Below, piece by piece: positions 25,835-37,923 of a stretch of DNA of 64,000 nt (position 1 is its first letter; every line of letters begins with the position of its first letter). Source of the stretch: Comamonadaceae bacterium PBBC1 (GTDB lineage Bacteria; Pseudomonadota; Gammaproteobacteria; Burkholderiales; Burkholderiaceae_C); the NCBI GenBank assembly GCA_002256145.1, contig NKIP01000008.1, forward strand, positions 62,001 to 126,000. Reading direction: 5' to 3'. The translations under genes were made by a program, and so were the position numbers. Under the pieces are notes generated by a model that made no database searches, was not told the DNA's origin, and was given only the letters and a program-made list of their open reading frames with translations.

Positions 25835-26623
25835 ATGGTCAAAGACGGTTTTTTGAACATCGAATCCATGCAGTCGCGCTGCTCTGCCGCTGAGTGGCAG
25901 GCGCGTGTCGATCTGGCAGCGTGCTACCGGCTGGTGGCCATTTATGGCATGTCGGACATGATGGCCAACCACATCTCTTCGCGTGTGCCGGGTGAGGAGG
26001 GTGCTTTTCTCATCAACGCTTACGGCATGATGTACGAGGAGATCACAGCGTCGAGCCTGATCAAGATTGATCACGACGGCAACATTTTGTCCAAGCCCGA
26101 TTTTGGCGACTTGAACTACGGCATCAACAAGGCCGGTTATGTGATCCACAGCGCGGTGCACGCGGCTCGTCCCGAGGTGGACTGCGTCATTCACACCCAC
26201 AGCTGGGCCTCCATGGCGGTGTCCTCGCTCGAATGTGGCCTCTTGCCGATCACGCAAACGGCCATGCGCTTTTTGAAGATTGGCTACCACGACTACCAGG
26301 GTGTGGTGCTCGATCTGGCCGAACAAGCGTCCTTGGTTCAGGACCTGGGGCAGGGCGAGGCGCTCATCTTGCGCAACCACGGGGCCTTGACGGTCGGCCG
26401 CAGCGTGGGTGAGGCCTTCAACTGGATGCACCGATTAGAGTTGGCTTGCCATGCCCAACTGGCGGCCATGGCCTGCAACACGCCATTCGTGAAAGTGGCC
26501 CCTGAGGTGCTGGAAGAAACCTGGAACAACTACCAGCCCAGCACGCGCAGGCCTTACGGCTTGATGGAGTGGCCCGCCTTGCTGCGCAAACTTGACCGCA
26601 TGGACCCCAGTTACAAAACTTGA
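25835..26623 (+). CDS. Class II aldolase/adducin-family protein
   Basis: A 262-residue protein of the class II aldolase fold. Metal-binding histidines are visible in IHTHSW and in LRNHGAL, and an N-terminal ANHISSRVPG segment is typical. Members act as aldolases, epimerases or decarboxylases on hydroxy- or keto-acids with a divalent metal. It lies between two Bug receptor genes, so its substrate is presumably an acid imported by them. Confidence 0.85.
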   Translation: MVKDGFLNIESMQSRCSAAEWQARVDLAACYRLVAIYGMSDMMANHISSRVPGEEGAFLINAYGMMYEEITASSLIKIDHDGNILSKPDFGDLNYGINKAGYVIHSAVHAARPEVDCVIHTHSWASMAVSSLECGLLPITQTAMRFLKIGYHDYQGVVLDLAEQASLVQDLGQGEALILRNHGALTVGRSVGEAFNWMHRLELACHAQLAAMACNTPFVKVAPEVLEETWNNYQPSTRRPYGLMEWPALLRKLDRMDPSYKT

Positions 26624-26677
26624 GGTTTGTTTTGCCTCAGGGCTGTGATCACCATTGTTGAATGAACGGAGACACCC

Positions 26678-27652
26678 ATGAAACTCAAAGCCATGACCTT
26701 GTTGGGCTGCCTGACGCTTGTGGCGTGGGGTGGGTTCCCGTTGGCCCAGGCGCAGACCTATCCCCAAAAGCCGGTCAAAGTTGTGGTGGCCTTTACCGCC
26801 GGGGGCACCACCGACATCCTGGCCCGCACCGTGGCGCAGCAATTGTCTGAAAAGCTCAAGCAGCCTTTTGTGATTGACAACAAGCCCGGCGCAGGGGGCA
26901 ACTTGGGCACCGAAATGGTGGTGCGTGCAGCGCCCGATGGCTACACCCTGATTGTCAATTCGGTGGGGCCGATCGCGGTCAATCCTACGCTGTATGCCAA
27001 GCTGCCCTACAACCCCCTGACCGATCTGGTGCCCATGGTGCAAATTGCCGATGTGCCCAATGTGCTGGTGATTCACCCGTCGGTGCCCGCACAAAACATG
27101 GAAGAGCTGGTCGCCTACGCCAAAGCCAACCCGGGCAAGCTCAACTACGGCTCGACCGGCATTGGCACCTCCTCGCATTTGTCGAGTTTCATGCTGGCCA
27201 AACGGGTGGGTTTTGAGGCCACCCACATTCCCTACAAAGGGGCAGATGCCTTGAAGGACCTTTTGGCCGGGCGCATCCAGTTCATGTTTGCCACCATCCC
27301 GTCCGTCATGCCGCACATCACGGCGGGCAAACTCAAGCCCATGGCGGTCAGCTCGCTCAAGCGCTCCCGTGCCATGCCCGATGTGCCCACCGTGGTCGAA
27401 AAAGGTTTTCCCAACTTCGAGGCGGGTTCGTGGTTTGGTTTTTTTGCACCCAAAGGCACGCCCGAATCGGTGATCAACTTGGTCAACAAGGCGGTCAACG
27501 AGGTTCTGCAAGTGCCTGCGATCGAGCAGCAAATGGTGGCGCAAGGGGCGGACCCTGCAGGTGGCACCCCCGCACAGTTTGGACAGTTTGTGCTGCGCGA
27601 ACACGACAAGTGGCGCTTGATCGTGCGTGACTCGGGAGCGCGGGCTGAATGA
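26678..27652 (+). CDS. Second Bug/TctC-family periplasmic receptor
   Basis: A 324-residue exported receptor with signal peptide and the family segments KVVVAFTAGGTTD, DNKPGAGGNLGTE and HIPYKGADAL. It shares the family fold with the receptor at 24845 but is clearly divergent, so the two are not a recent duplication. Its stop overlaps the start of the dehydrogenase gene by 4 bp, so the products are made together. Confidence 0.9.
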   Translation: MKLKAMTLLGCLTLVAWGGFPLAQAQTYPQKPVKVVVAFTAGGTTDILARTVAQQLSEKLKQPFVIDNKPGAGGNLGTEMVVRAAPDGYTLIVNSVGPIAVNPTLYAKLPYNPLTDLVPMVQIADVPNVLVIHPSVPAQNMEELVAYAKANPGKLNYGSTGIGTSSHLSSFMLAKRVGFEATHIPYKGADALKDLLAGRIQFMFATIPSVMPHITAGKLKPMAVSSLKRSRAMPDVPTVVEKGFPNFEAGSWFGFFAPKGTPESVINLVNKAVNEVLQVPAIEQQMVAQGADPAGGTPAQFGQFVLREHDKWRLIVRDSGARAE

Positions 27653-28665
27653 ACGCCCCCATGCGCCCTTTGCGCTTGCTGATGTCGCAGCCAAGCATCG
27701 ATCAGTTGGGGCCGGCCATCTCAGCGCTCATGGGCCCGCGACCCCATGAGTTGCTGGCGCTGGACACGGCGGTGGCCACGCAGCGCACTGATGCCGATGT
27801 GGCCTTCATCTCGCGTGAAGTCACTGGCACCTCGACCAAGCACCAAATTCACCCCGCCTTGCAGCGGGTGTATGACTTGCTGCGCCAATCGCCGGGTTTG
27901 AAGTGGGTGCACATCCACTCGGCGGGGGCTGACCGGCAGATCTATCTGGACTTGAAGGCCCGGGGGGTGCAAATTGCCACCTCGTCCGGGGCCAATGCGC
28001 AGGTGGTAGCCACCGTGGCCTTGGCGGGCTTGTTGGCCTTGGCCCGGCGTTTTCCGGGTTTGTGGGCCGAGCAACAAGCACGCCAGTGGATCCCGCTGCT
28101 CGGTGAACGCATGCCGCGCGACTTGCCTGGGCAAACCGCCACCCTTGTGGGCTGGGGGCCCATTGGTCAAAAGCTGGGCAGTTTGCTGCAGGCTTTGGGT
28201 TTGCATGTGGTGGCCGTGCGCCAGCACGCCGCGACACCTTGGCAGGCCACGCCCGATGCGGTCGAGCATGTCACATTTGAGCGCTTGCATGAGGTGCTGC
28301 CCCGTACCGATTGGCTGATTCTGGCCTGCCCCTTGACCGACAAGACCCGTCAACTGGTCAATGCGCACACCTTGGCCGCCTTGCCAGCGGGTGCGCACCT
28401 GATCAATGTGGCGCGAGGTGAGGTGGTGGATGAAGCTGCACTGGTGTCGGCCCTGCAAAGTGGCCATTTGGGCGGTGCTTTTCTGGATGTGTTTGCGCAC
28501 GAACCCTTGCCAACAGACTCCCCTTTGTGGTCCATGCCCCAGGTCATGGTCACGCCCCACGCGGCGGGTCATTCGGATGGCAACGAACAGCGCGTTCGTC
28601 AGATGTTTTTGGACAATCTGCGGCGCTACACGGCTGGGCAAGCTTTGTTGAACGTTGTGAGCTGA
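27649..28665 (+). CDS. D-2-hydroxyacid dehydrogenase
   Basis: A 338-residue NAD(P)-dependent dehydrogenase of the D-isomer family. The nucleotide-binding segment is LVGWGPIGQKLG near residue 165, with NVARGEVVDE as the second conserved block and the catalytic His in TPHAAGHS. It interconverts a D-2-hydroxyacid and a 2-keto acid. As the last gene of the operon it fits oxidation of a hydroxyacid released by the aldolase-type enzyme, or the reverse. The ATG overlaps the receptor stop. Confidence 0.87.
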   Translation: MNAPMRPLRLLMSQPSIDQLGPAISALMGPRPHELLALDTAVATQRTDADVAFISREVTGTSTKHQIHPALQRVYDLLRQSPGLKWVHIHSAGADRQIYLDLKARGVQIATSSGANAQVVATVALAGLLALARRFPGLWAEQQARQWIPLLGERMPRDLPGQTATLVGWGPIGQKLGSLLQALGLHVVAVRQHAATPWQATPDAVEHVTFERLHEVLPRTDWLILACPLTDKTRQLVNAHTLAALPAGAHLINVARGEVVDEAALVSALQSGHLGGAFLDVFAHEPLPTDSPLWSMPQVMVTPHAAGHSDGNEQRVRQMFLDNLRRYTAGQALLNVVS

Positions 28666-28752
28666 GTTAGGGATTCACTTGACAGCAGCAGCGTTGGTTT
28701 TGAGCCAGCAGGCCGACTGGCCAACTGGCCAGGCTCGCTCGGCCAAGCCTGG

Positions 28753-29226
28753 TCAATGCCAGGGAAACACCCAAAGCAACAAGGCGGTCATGACCAGGTA
28801 GCGCAAGAATTTGCCGATGGCCATGTACAAGGTGCAAGGCCAAAAAGGCATCTTCAGCCAGCCAGCCACCGCGCACAAGGGGTCGCCCACCACCGGCAAC
28901 CAACTGAATAAACAGGCTTTAGGGCCCAGTTTTTCGAGCCAAGACAGGGCTCTGAGGTGCCCTGGCGTGTCGCGCCAGCGCTTCATGGCGTGCAAGGTGC
29001 CTCGGCCCATCCACCAGCTGAGCATGCCACCCAAGGTGTTGCCCGCCGTGGCGACCACCACCGCAGGCCAAAACAGTTCAGGATTGAGTTTGACCAGCCC
29101 AAAAACAACGGGCTCAGAACCCATGGGCAACAAAGTGGCCGAGATGAAGGCCACCACAAACACCGTACTCAAACCGTGTTGCGGCAAAGCCAGCCATTGC
29201 ATGAGTTGATTCAGCCAAATATCCAT
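28753..29226 (-). CDS. YqaA/DedA-family membrane protein
   Basis: A 157-residue protein with four to five hydrophobic segments and the VTT/SNARE-associated core. The core shows TLLPMGSEPVV, the GNTLGGMLSWWMGRG block and LPVVGDPLCAVAG. DedA-like proteins are inner-membrane lipid flippases or proton-dependent carriers. The small YqaA branch is uncharacterised. ATG 29226 is used because the preceding codons are hydrophilic and unlike the family. Confidence 0.85.
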   Translation of the reverse strand: MDIWLNQLMQWLALPQHGLSTVFVVAFISATLLPMGSEPVVFGLVKLNPELFWPAVVVATAGNTLGGMLSWWMGRGTLHAMKRWRDTPGHLRALSWLEKLGPKACLFSWLPVVGDPLCAVAGWLKMPFWPCTLYMAIGKFLRYLVMTALLLWVFPWH

Positions 29227-29441
29227 CGGGGCAGTGTAGCGGTGTCCGGTTTTGTGGTTTTTTTCCGGGTTACCCGAGGCCCTGAGGTCATGGAACAGTG
29301 GAAACAAAGACTGATTCGAATGAATACTTCAAATATAACAAATTGAATAAATGCAAGTTTTCTTTGGACATCAAAAAACAGGAAATATAAAATCTAATAA
29401 CTGATCTTGAGGTGACAATAGATTCAAAAGGGAGCATGCCG

Positions 29442-31640
29442 ATGAGGGAAAACAAAAACAAACGCCAAAATCTCTGGCGATGGACGCTGTTGGCATGCGC
29501 CATTCACGCCTCGTGTGCAGTAGCGGCCACGGGCAATGAGTTTTTGGACATGTCTTTGGAGGAGTTGGTCGATTACCGGCTCATGTCCATGTCGCGCAAA
29601 GAGCAGCGTGTGGCCGACATGGCGGCAGCCGCCTATGTGATCTCGGCAGAAGAAATTCGGCGCTCCGGTGCGCAATCCATCCCCGAAGCCTTGCGTTTGG
29701 TGCCGGGCCTGAACGTGGCGCAAATGGCGCGAAACCGTTGGGCAGTCAGCTCTCGCGGGTTCAATGAGCGTTTTTCCAGCAAATTGTTGGTGCAAGTCGA
29801 CGGCCGCAGCGTTTATTCCCCCTTGTTTTCTGGCGTGTTGTGGGAAACGCAAGACCTGATCATGGACGACATCGAACGGATCGAAGTCATCCGTGGCCCA
29901 GGCGCAGCCTTGTGGGGCACCAACGCCATGAACGGCGTCATCAACATCGTCACGCGTTCGGCCAGCGCCAGCCAGGGCCAACGGGTCAGTGCTGTGCTGG
30001 GCAATGGTCAAACGGCCTCGGCCTCGCTGACTCAGGGCGGCGAGTTGACCCAAGGCGGGCACTACAAGGTGTATGGCAAAGCCAGCAGCATGGGGGGGTC
30101 TTTGGAGCGCGACACCGGTTTGACGGGTGTCGATGCGGCCAAGGGGCAGCGCTTGGGCATCCGGCTTGAGCCCAAGCTCGACGGTGGCTCTTTGAGCCTC
30201 AAGGCCGAGGTGTACCAAGACCGGTCGCACGATTACTGGGGCACGCCTTCGGTTTTGGCTTTGAGCGACCCGGCCACCCCATTTGCGCGTGACAGCCTCA
30301 TGAACGAACGTGCCCAGGGCGGGGCCTTGCAAGCGCGTTATGCCTGGAAAGGCAGTGCCGGGGCCGAGAATGTCTTGCAAGCGTCGATTGACCGAGACCG
30401 GTCGATTCATGAGGGGCTTTGGGGCTCAGGTGCAGGCACTTCAATGCCCTTGGCAGAGTTGCCTCGATTTATGGACATGGGGGGCAGCAAAACAGATGCC
30501 GATGTGGACTTTCAGCAGCGTCAAATTTGGGGTGACCATGATTTCATTTGGGGACTGAACCTGCGCTACACCTCGGACAAGCTGATCTTGCCCACCTCGC
30601 CCTATCTTTTGCTGGATGGCGAAAGCCATCGACTGAGTTACAGCGCTTTCGTGCATGACGAAATCACCTTGGTGCCCGAACGCTTCAAGCTGATTGTGGG
30701 CTCCAAGTTCGAAAAAGATGGTTTGACGGGGTTCAACATCCAGCCCAATGTGCGCATGCTCTACACGCCAGGACAGAACGAAGCCTATTGGGGGGCCTTG
30801 TCGCGTTCGGTGCGTTCGTCGCGTCGTACCGAGAGCCTGGCCACGATTGACATCAGTGCTGCGGATGCGGCCAGTTTCAATGGCGTGACGGGCTTGAACC
30901 TGCCGGCCCAGATGCTCACGGCCATCACTCAGATCTCGCCGCGTGCGCAGGCGGGCTTAAAAGCCGAGCAGGCACTCAGTCTGGAGGGCGGTTGGCGCAA
31001 ACAATTCTCCAATTTCCTGAGCGTCGACGTCTCTTTGTTTGCGTCCGATTACAGCCATTTGCGTGGCGCCCGCATGAACAGCCAACCGGTGGTGGGTTTG
31101 CCCGAGGCCCTGGGTTGCTTGGCGGTTTACGGTCCGGGCATGTGTTACTACACCATGTCTGGCTACAACACCAACCTGGACAAGGCCCGTTCATGGGGTG
31201 GGGAGCTGTCTCTGGAATGGCATCCCCGTGCCTGGTGGAAGGTGCAGGGTTCTTACAGCCTGTTGCGTGTCAAAGGGAAAATGTCTGGCGACTTCTTGGG
31301 TGATATCCAGGTCCGGGCCTTTGAAAACAGTGCGCCACGTCACCAGATTTTGCTGCGCAACAACTTCAACCTCGCCAGCGATCTGAACTTGGACGTGCGC
31401 CTGCGCTACAACTCGGGGACGGCCCACTACACCCTCAACACCGACACGCCCACCCCCTTGCCTGGCTATACCGGCCTGGACATGCGACTGGCATGGCAAG
31501 TCAACCGCAGCACCGAACTGTCCTTGATGGGGCGCAACCTGCTCAAAGACCGTCACACCGAATTCATCAACATTTTCCCCGTGACCCGGGCGTATGACGT
31601 ACAGCGCAGCGCTCTGGTTCAAGCGGTGGTTCGTTTTTGA
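29442..31640 (+). CDS. TonB-dependent outer-membrane receptor
   Basis: A 732-residue receptor with a signal peptide, a plug domain (from about residue 36 to 165, including the EVIRGPGAALWGTNAMNGVI block) and a 22-strand barrel ending in phenylalanine. The N-terminal MSLEELVDYRLMSMSRKEQ stretch typifies a subgroup found next to YfiR and kinase genes. ATG 29442 is taken because AAGGGAG lies 8 bp before it. Ligand unknown; no siderophore or cobalamin genes are nearby. The leader (29320-29411) is strongly AT-rich. It is the first of three tightly spaced genes. Confidence 0.9.
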   Translation: MRENKNKRQNLWRWTLLACAIHASCAVAATGNEFLDMSLEELVDYRLMSMSRKEQRVADMAAAAYVISAEEIRRSGAQSIPEALRLVPGLNVAQMARNRWAVSSRGFNERFSSKLLVQVDGRSVYSPLFSGVLWETQDLIMDDIERIEVIRGPGAALWGTNAMNGVINIVTRSASASQGQRVSAVLGNGQTASASLTQGGELTQGGHYKVYGKASSMGGSLERDTGLTGVDAAKGQRLGIRLEPKLDGGSLSLKAEVYQDRSHDYWGTPSVLALSDPATPFARDSLMNERAQGGALQARYAWKGSAGAENVLQASIDRDRSIHEGLWGSGAGTSMPLAELPRFMDMGGSKTDADVDFQQRQIWGDHDFIWGLNLRYTSDKLILPTSPYLLLDGESHRLSYSAFVHDEITLVPERFKLIVGSKFEKDGLTGFNIQPNVRMLYTPGQNEAYWGALSRSVRSSRRTESLATIDISAADAASFNGVTGLNLPAQMLTAITQISPRAQAGLKAEQALSLEGGWRKQFSNFLSVDVSLFASDYSHLRGARMNSQPVVGLPEALGCLAVYGPGMCYYTMSGYNTNLDKARSWGGELSLEWHPRAWWKVQGSYSLLRVKGKMSGDFLGDIQVRAFENSAPRHQILLRNNFNLASDLNLDVRLRYNSGTAHYTLNTDTPTPLPGYTGLDMRLAWQVNRSTELSLMGRNLLKDRHTEFINIFPVTRAYDVQRSALVQAVVRF

Positions 31641-31651
31641 AGGACATGACC

Positions 31652-32230
31652 ATGACCTTTCAAAATATGACCCGTCTCGCGTGCCTGCGACAAGTCTCTG
31701 TGCAGGTGGGGCAAGGCCTTCGCTGGGGTGCCATGTTGTGGTGCTGTTTGTCCTCTTGGACGGCTGCAGCCCAGCCCGCAGGGCAAACGGTGGACCGCAT
31801 CAAAGCCGCTTATGTGTTCAACTTCGCCAAGTTTGTCGAGTTGCCCGCCTCCGAAGACAAAATTCTTCGGATGTGTGTCATGGGTCGTGATGACCTGAAT
31901 GGGGCCATGCTCAGCTTGAATCGCCGCGTGGCTCAGGGCCGCGAAATCATGGTGCGCAAGGATGTGGCCATCGAGCAGGCCAAGGAGTGCAGCATGGTCT
32001 TTGTGGGCGAGAGTGATGCACGACTTTTGCCTTTGTTGGTGCGGCAATTGGGCTCAGCTTCGGTGCTTTTGGTCAGCGACGCCCGCCAAGCCATGGACCA
32101 GGGTGCGCACTTGTCCATGGTTTTCAACGACGACCGGGTGGAGTTCGATGTGAACCTGCTGAACTTGCAAAAATCCAGCATCAAAGCCAGCAGCCAGATG
32201 CTCAAGTTGGCCCGCGTGGTCGTTCGATAA
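31652..32230 (+). CDS. YfiR/DUF4154-family periplasmic protein
   Basis: A 192-residue protein with a signal peptide and the DUF4154 core. The core shows [16 protein letters not shown] near the N-terminus, CVMGRDDL, and the closing [20 protein letters not shown]. In Pseudomonas YfiR is the periplasmic inhibitor of a membrane diguanylate cyclase. Here the partner is instead the hybrid kinase that begins 8 bp downstream. ATG 31652 is preferred over 31646 on ribosome-site spacing. It is inferred to convey an envelope signal, perhaps receptor occupancy, to the kinase. Confidence 0.87.
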   Translation: MTFQNMTRLACLRQVSVQVGQGLRWGAMLWCCLSSWTAAAQPAGQTVDRIKAAYVFNFAKFVELPASEDKILRMCVMGRDDLNGAMLSLNRRVAQGREIMVRKDVAIEQAKECSMVFVGESDARLLPLLVRQLGSASVLLVSDARQAMDQGAHLSMVFNDDRVEFDVNLLNLQKSSIKASSQMLKLARVVVR

Positions 32231-32237
32231 GGGCTTG

Positions 32238-34223
<1,986 letters not shown>

Positions 34224-34447
34224 CGCACTTGGGCTGCAAAAGCCCCAAGAGTTCGCTGCTGGCCATGCCAAGCAAGCCCTGCAGGTGATCCGCTCCTGGG
34301 GGCATTGGCCCAAGGGTCGATCACCCTGCTTAAGGGGGGAGCTGCAAAATCAAACTGCTAACACACTCAGCTTTCATTTGCTGAAATATTAAGCAATTAC
34401 AATCTTGCCTCTTCGTCTCCCACTCCCCCCGAAAAACCATTCCAGTC

Positions 34448-35494
34448 ATGCAGATTGGCCCTTACCTATTGCCGAACAACTTGTTTGTTGCCCCCATGGC
34501 GGGGGTGACCGACCGGCCTTTCCGCCAGCTGTGCAGGCAGTTTGGGGCGGGTTATGCCGTGAGCGAAATGGTGACCTCGCGGCCCGATTTGTGGGCCTCG
34601 CTCAAAACCTCGCGCCGCGCCAACCACGACGGCGAGCCCGGCCCGATTGCGGTGCAAATTGCGGGCACCGAGGCGCAGATGATGGCCGACGCTGCCCGCT
34701 ACAACATCGACCGGGGCGCGCAAATCATCGACATCAACATGGGTTGCCCGGCCAAAAAAGTTTGCAACAAATGGGCTGGCTCGGCCCTGATGCAAGACGA
34801 GCCGCTGGCGCTGGAGATCATCAGCGCGGTGGTTGAAGCGGCTTTGCCCCATGGCGTGCCCGTCACACTCAAGATGCGCACCGGTTGGTGCGATGCCGAA
34901 AAAAACGCCTTGAGCCTGGCCCGTGCTGCGGAATCTGCGGGCGTGCAAATGGTCACCGTGCACGGCCGCACCCGCGAGCAAGGCTACAAAGGCTTTGCCG
35001 AATACGACACCGTGGCCGCCGTCAAGGCTGCTTTGCGCATCCCGGTGGTGGCCAACGGCGACGTGGATTCACCCGAAAAAGCCCGCGAAGTGCTCAAGTT
35101 CACCGGTGCTGACGCCGTGATGATTGGCCGCGCTGCGCAAGGCAGCCCCTGGATATTCCGTGAGATCGACCACTTTCTGGCCACGGGCGAACACCTGGCC
35201 CCACCCCTGGTGGCCGAAGTGCGCCGCGCCTTGCTGGAACACCTGCAAGACCACTACGGTTTGTACGGCGAATACACCGGCGTTCGATCGGCCCGCAAAC
35301 ACATCGGCTGGTATGTGCGCACGCTGCCCGGTGGCGACGCCTTTCGCGAACACATGAACACCCTGCAAACCGCAGACGCACAACTGGCCGCCGTGGCCGC
35401 TTATCTGGACGGCCTGGCCGAGCAGATGGAGCGCTTGCCCCAGCGCCAGGCCCAGCGCCCCGAGGCCTGCACCGATTTAGAGACCACGCCATGA
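34448..35494 (+). CDS. dusB: tRNA-dihydrouridine synthase B
   Basis: A 348-residue FMN-dependent enzyme that reduces uridines in the tRNA D-loop. Conserved segments are APMAGVTDRPFR, the NMGCPAKKVCNK block with the active-site Cys, and ANGDVDSPEKA. It overlaps fis by 4 bp in the dusB-fis order known from many proteobacteria. The 224-bp upstream gap has hairpin-forming sequence (34284-34325) but no gene. Confidence 0.95.
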   Translation: MQIGPYLLPNNLFVAPMAGVTDRPFRQLCRQFGAGYAVSEMVTSRPDLWASLKTSRRANHDGEPGPIAVQIAGTEAQMMADAARYNIDRGAQIIDINMGCPAKKVCNKWAGSALMQDEPLALEIISAVVEAALPHGVPVTLKMRTGWCDAEKNALSLARAAESAGVQMVTVHGRTREQGYKGFAEYDTVAAVKAALRIPVVANGDVDSPEKAREVLKFTGADAVMIGRAAQGSPWIFREIDHFLATGEHLAPPLVAEVRRALLEHLQDHYGLYGEYTGVRSARKHIGWYVRTLPGGDAFREHMNTLQTADAQLAAVAAYLDGLAEQMERLPQRQAQRPEACTDLETTP

Positions 35495-35730
35495 GCGAAC
35501 CCCAATCCATTGAAAACTGCATCCGGGACAACCTGGACATTTACTTTCGCGACCTGGACGGCACCGACCCCACAGGCCTGTACGACATGCTGGTCAAGCT
35601 GGTCGAAAAGCCACTGCTCGATGTGGTGATGACCCAGTCGGGCCAAAACCAGTCGCGCGCGGCCGAATGGCTGGGCCTGAACCGCAACACCTTGCGCAAA
35701 AAGTTGCTCGAACACGATTTGTTGAAATAA
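35491..35730 (+). CDS. fis: Fis-family DNA-binding protein
   Basis: A 79-residue protein with the Fis C-terminal helix-turn-helix (NQSRAAEWLGLNRNTLRKKL). Fis bends DNA and organises the nucleoid and rRNA promoters. It is shorter than the 98-residue E. coli protein because the N-terminal arm is reduced, as is usual in betaproteobacteria. Its ATG overlaps the dusB stop. The purH ribosome site lies just behind it. Confidence 0.93.
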   Translation: MSEPQSIENCIRDNLDIYFRDLDGTDPTGLYDMLVKLVEKPLLDVVMTQSGQNQSRAAEWLGLNRNTLRKKLLEHDLLK

Positions 35731-35748
35731 ATTTTGAAGAAAGTCCCC

Positions 35749-37335
35749 ATGAGAGCCCTCATCTCCGTCTCTGACAAAACCGGCATCGTTGACCTGGCCA
35801 AAGAACTGCACGCCCTGGGCGTCGGCCTGATCTCCACCGGCGGCACCGCCAAACTGCTGGCCGAACAAGGCTTGCCTGTGACCGAAGTGGCCGAAGTCAC
35901 CGGCTTCCCCGAAATGCTGGACGGCCGCGTCAAAACACTGCACCCCAAAGTGCACGGCGGCTTGCTGGCCCGTCGCGACACGCCCGAGCACATGGCCGCT
36001 TTGCAGGCGCATGGCATCGAGACCATCGATTTGTTGATCGTCAACCTCTATCCCTTTGAAGCCACTGTGGCCAAGCCCGGTTGCACACTGGCCGACGCCA
36101 TTGAGAACATCGACATCGGCGGCCCCGCCATGGTGCGCTCTGCCGCCAAGAACTGGAAAGACGTGGGCATCGTGACCGACGCGAGCCAATACGCCGACGT
36201 GATTTCCGAGCTGAAGTCCAGCGGCAAACTCAGCGATAAACTGCGCTTTGCCTTGTCGGTGTCTGCGTTCAACCGCATCAGCCAATACGACGGCGCGATC
36301 AGCAACTACCTGTCGAGTGTGAACTTTGAAGCTGAAAAACTCAGCGAAGACTACGTGCCCGAGCGTGCCCAGTTCTCAGGCCAATTCAACGAGCAATACG
36401 TCAAAGTGCAAGACCTGCGCTACGGCGAAAACAGCCACCAACAAGCCGCTTGGTACCGAGACTTGGCCCCCGCCGCTGGTTCGCTGGCCACGGGCGTGCA
36501 GCTGCAAGGCAAAGAGCTGAGCTACAACAACATCGCCGACGCCGATGCGGCTTGGGAATGTGTGAAGAGCTTTGAGAACACCGCGTGTGTGATCGTCAAA
36601 CACGCCAACCCCTGTGGCGTGGCCGTGGGCACCACCGCTTTGGAGGCCTACAGCAAAGCTTTCCAAACCGACCCCACCAGCGCGTTTGGCGGCATCATCG
36701 CCTTCAACCGCCCTGTGGACAAAGCCGCTGCCGAGGCGGTGAGCAAGCAGTTTGTCGAAGTGCTGATGGCCCCTGACTTCAGCGCCGAAGCGCTCGAAGT
36801 GTTCAAGAGCAAAGTGAACGTGCGCTTGATGAAAATTGCTTTGCCTGCCAACTATGGCGACGTGCGCAACGCTTTGGAAACCAAGCGCGTGGGCTCTGGC
36901 CTGTTGCTGCAAAGCGCCGACAACCACGAGTTGGCTTTGGCCGACATGAAAATCGTCACCGTCAAACAACCCACCCCCGAAGAACTGCACGACCTGCTGT
37001 TCGCCTGGAAAGTGGCCAAGTTCGTCAAATCCAACGCCATCGTGTTCTGCAAAAACGGCATGACCATGGGCGTGGGCGCAGGCCAAATGAGCCGCCTCGA
37101 CTCCGCCCGCATCGCCAGCATCAAGGCCGAAGCCGCCAAGCTCAGCCTGCAGGGCACCGTGGTCGCCAGCGACGCCTTCTTCCCCTTCCGCGACGGCCTG
37201 GATGTGGTGGTGGACGCAGGTGCCACCTGCGTGGCCCAGCCCGGCGGCTCGATGCGCGACCAGGAAGTCATTGACGCCGCCAACGAGCGTGGCGTGGCGA
37301 TGGTGTTCACGGGTGTGCGCCACTTCCGTCATTGA
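35749..37335 (+). CDS. purH: PurH, bifunctional AICAR transformylase/IMP cyclohydrolase
   Basis: A 528-residue enzyme for the last two steps of IMP synthesis. The N-terminal MGS-like cyclohydrolase domain begins [11 protein letters not shown]. The formyltransferase domain carries the KHANPCG motif near residue 284 and closes with TGVRHFRH. Length matches E. coli PurH (529). ATG 35749 is used because the preceding in-frame TTG lacks a ribosome site and the family begins at this Met. Confidence 0.97.
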   Translation: MRALISVSDKTGIVDLAKELHALGVGLISTGGTAKLLAEQGLPVTEVAEVTGFPEMLDGRVKTLHPKVHGGLLARRDTPEHMAALQAHGIETIDLLIVNLYPFEATVAKPGCTLADAIENIDIGGPAMVRSAAKNWKDVGIVTDASQYADVISELKSSGKLSDKLRFALSVSAFNRISQYDGAISNYLSSVNFEAEKLSEDYVPERAQFSGQFNEQYVKVQDLRYGENSHQQAAWYRDLAPAAGSLATGVQLQGKELSYNNIADADAAWECVKSFENTACVIVKHANPCGVAVGTTALEAYSKAFQTDPTSAFGGIIAFNRPVDKAAAEAVSKQFVEVLMAPDFSAEALEVFKSKVNVRLMKIALPANYGDVRNALETKRVGSGLLLQSADNHELALADMKIVTVKQPTPEELHDLLFAWKVAKFVKSNAIVFCKNGMTMGVGAGQMSRLDSARIASIKAEAAKLSLQGTVVASDAFFPFRDGLDVVVDAGATCVAQPGGSMRDQEVIDAANERGVAMVFTGVRHFRH

Positions 37336-37491
37336 CATCAACGGTCACGACGAACCAAATTTTCACGGCGAGTGCAGCGCAGCAGCGCAAACTTGGCTCG
37401 CCTTGTGCGCCGCGATCTCTGGTGCATCATTTCTGTGCACCCACGTCATTAGGCCCGATGCTGATTATTCGCTGATATCATTGGCAACATC

Positions 37492-37923
37492 ATGAAAACC
37501 ATGTTGCTGGACACCAACGTGCTGGTTGCAGGCTTGAGCAGCGCTCGGGGCGCGTCGTATGCACTGCTTCAAGCGGTGGCTTCGACGCGTTTGCGCGTGG
37601 TGGCGTCGCCTGCTTTGTGGCTTGAATACGAGTCGGTGCTCAAGCGCGATTCGATACGGGCCTTGCATGGTTTTTCTGTTGAGCAGGTCGATGCGTTTTT
37701 GTCCGCCTTGGCCCTTTGGGTGGAGCCGGTGAGCTTGCATTACATCTGGCGGCCACAGTTGCGCGACCCGGGTGATGAGATGGTGCTCGAGGCCGCTGTC
37801 AACGCGCGGGTACATGCCCTGGTCACCTTGAATGTGAAAGATTTTTCGATCGCCGCGCCACGCTTTGGCCTGGCTGTCAAAACACCAGCCCAGGCTTTGG
37901 CTTTTTTGGAGGATGCCGTATGA
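37492..37923 (+). CDS. PIN-domain toxin (COG1569 type)
   Basis: A 143-residue PIN-fold protein, presumably an RNase toxin. Acidic residues Asp7 (LLDTNVLV), Glu45, Asp95 (RDPGDE) and Asp117 (NVKDF) are in the positions of the metal-binding active site. It overlaps the antitoxin-like gene by 4 bp but comes first, the reverse of the usual VapBC order. This order is known for the PIN_3 group. Target RNA unknown. Confidence 0.82.
   Translation: MKTMLLDTNVLVAGLSSARGASYALLQAVASTRLRVVASPALWLEYESVLKRDSIRALHGFSVEQVDAFLSALALWVEPVSLHYIWRPQLRDPGDEMVLEAAVNARVHALVTLNVKDFSIAAPRFGLAVKTPAQALAFLEDAV

Noticed and set aside
28666-28752. Bidirectional terminator between the dehydrogenase and YqaA genes
   Set aside because: Only a 7-bp stem (CCAGGCT/AGCCTGG) with a 10-nt loop and no T-tract on either side; too weak to list as a feature.
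34284-34325. Structured leader or terminator before dusB
   Set aside because: A GGTGATC/GATCACC stem with an inner GC-rich hairpin is visible, but there is no T-tract and no known motif. It is mentioned only in the dusB entry.
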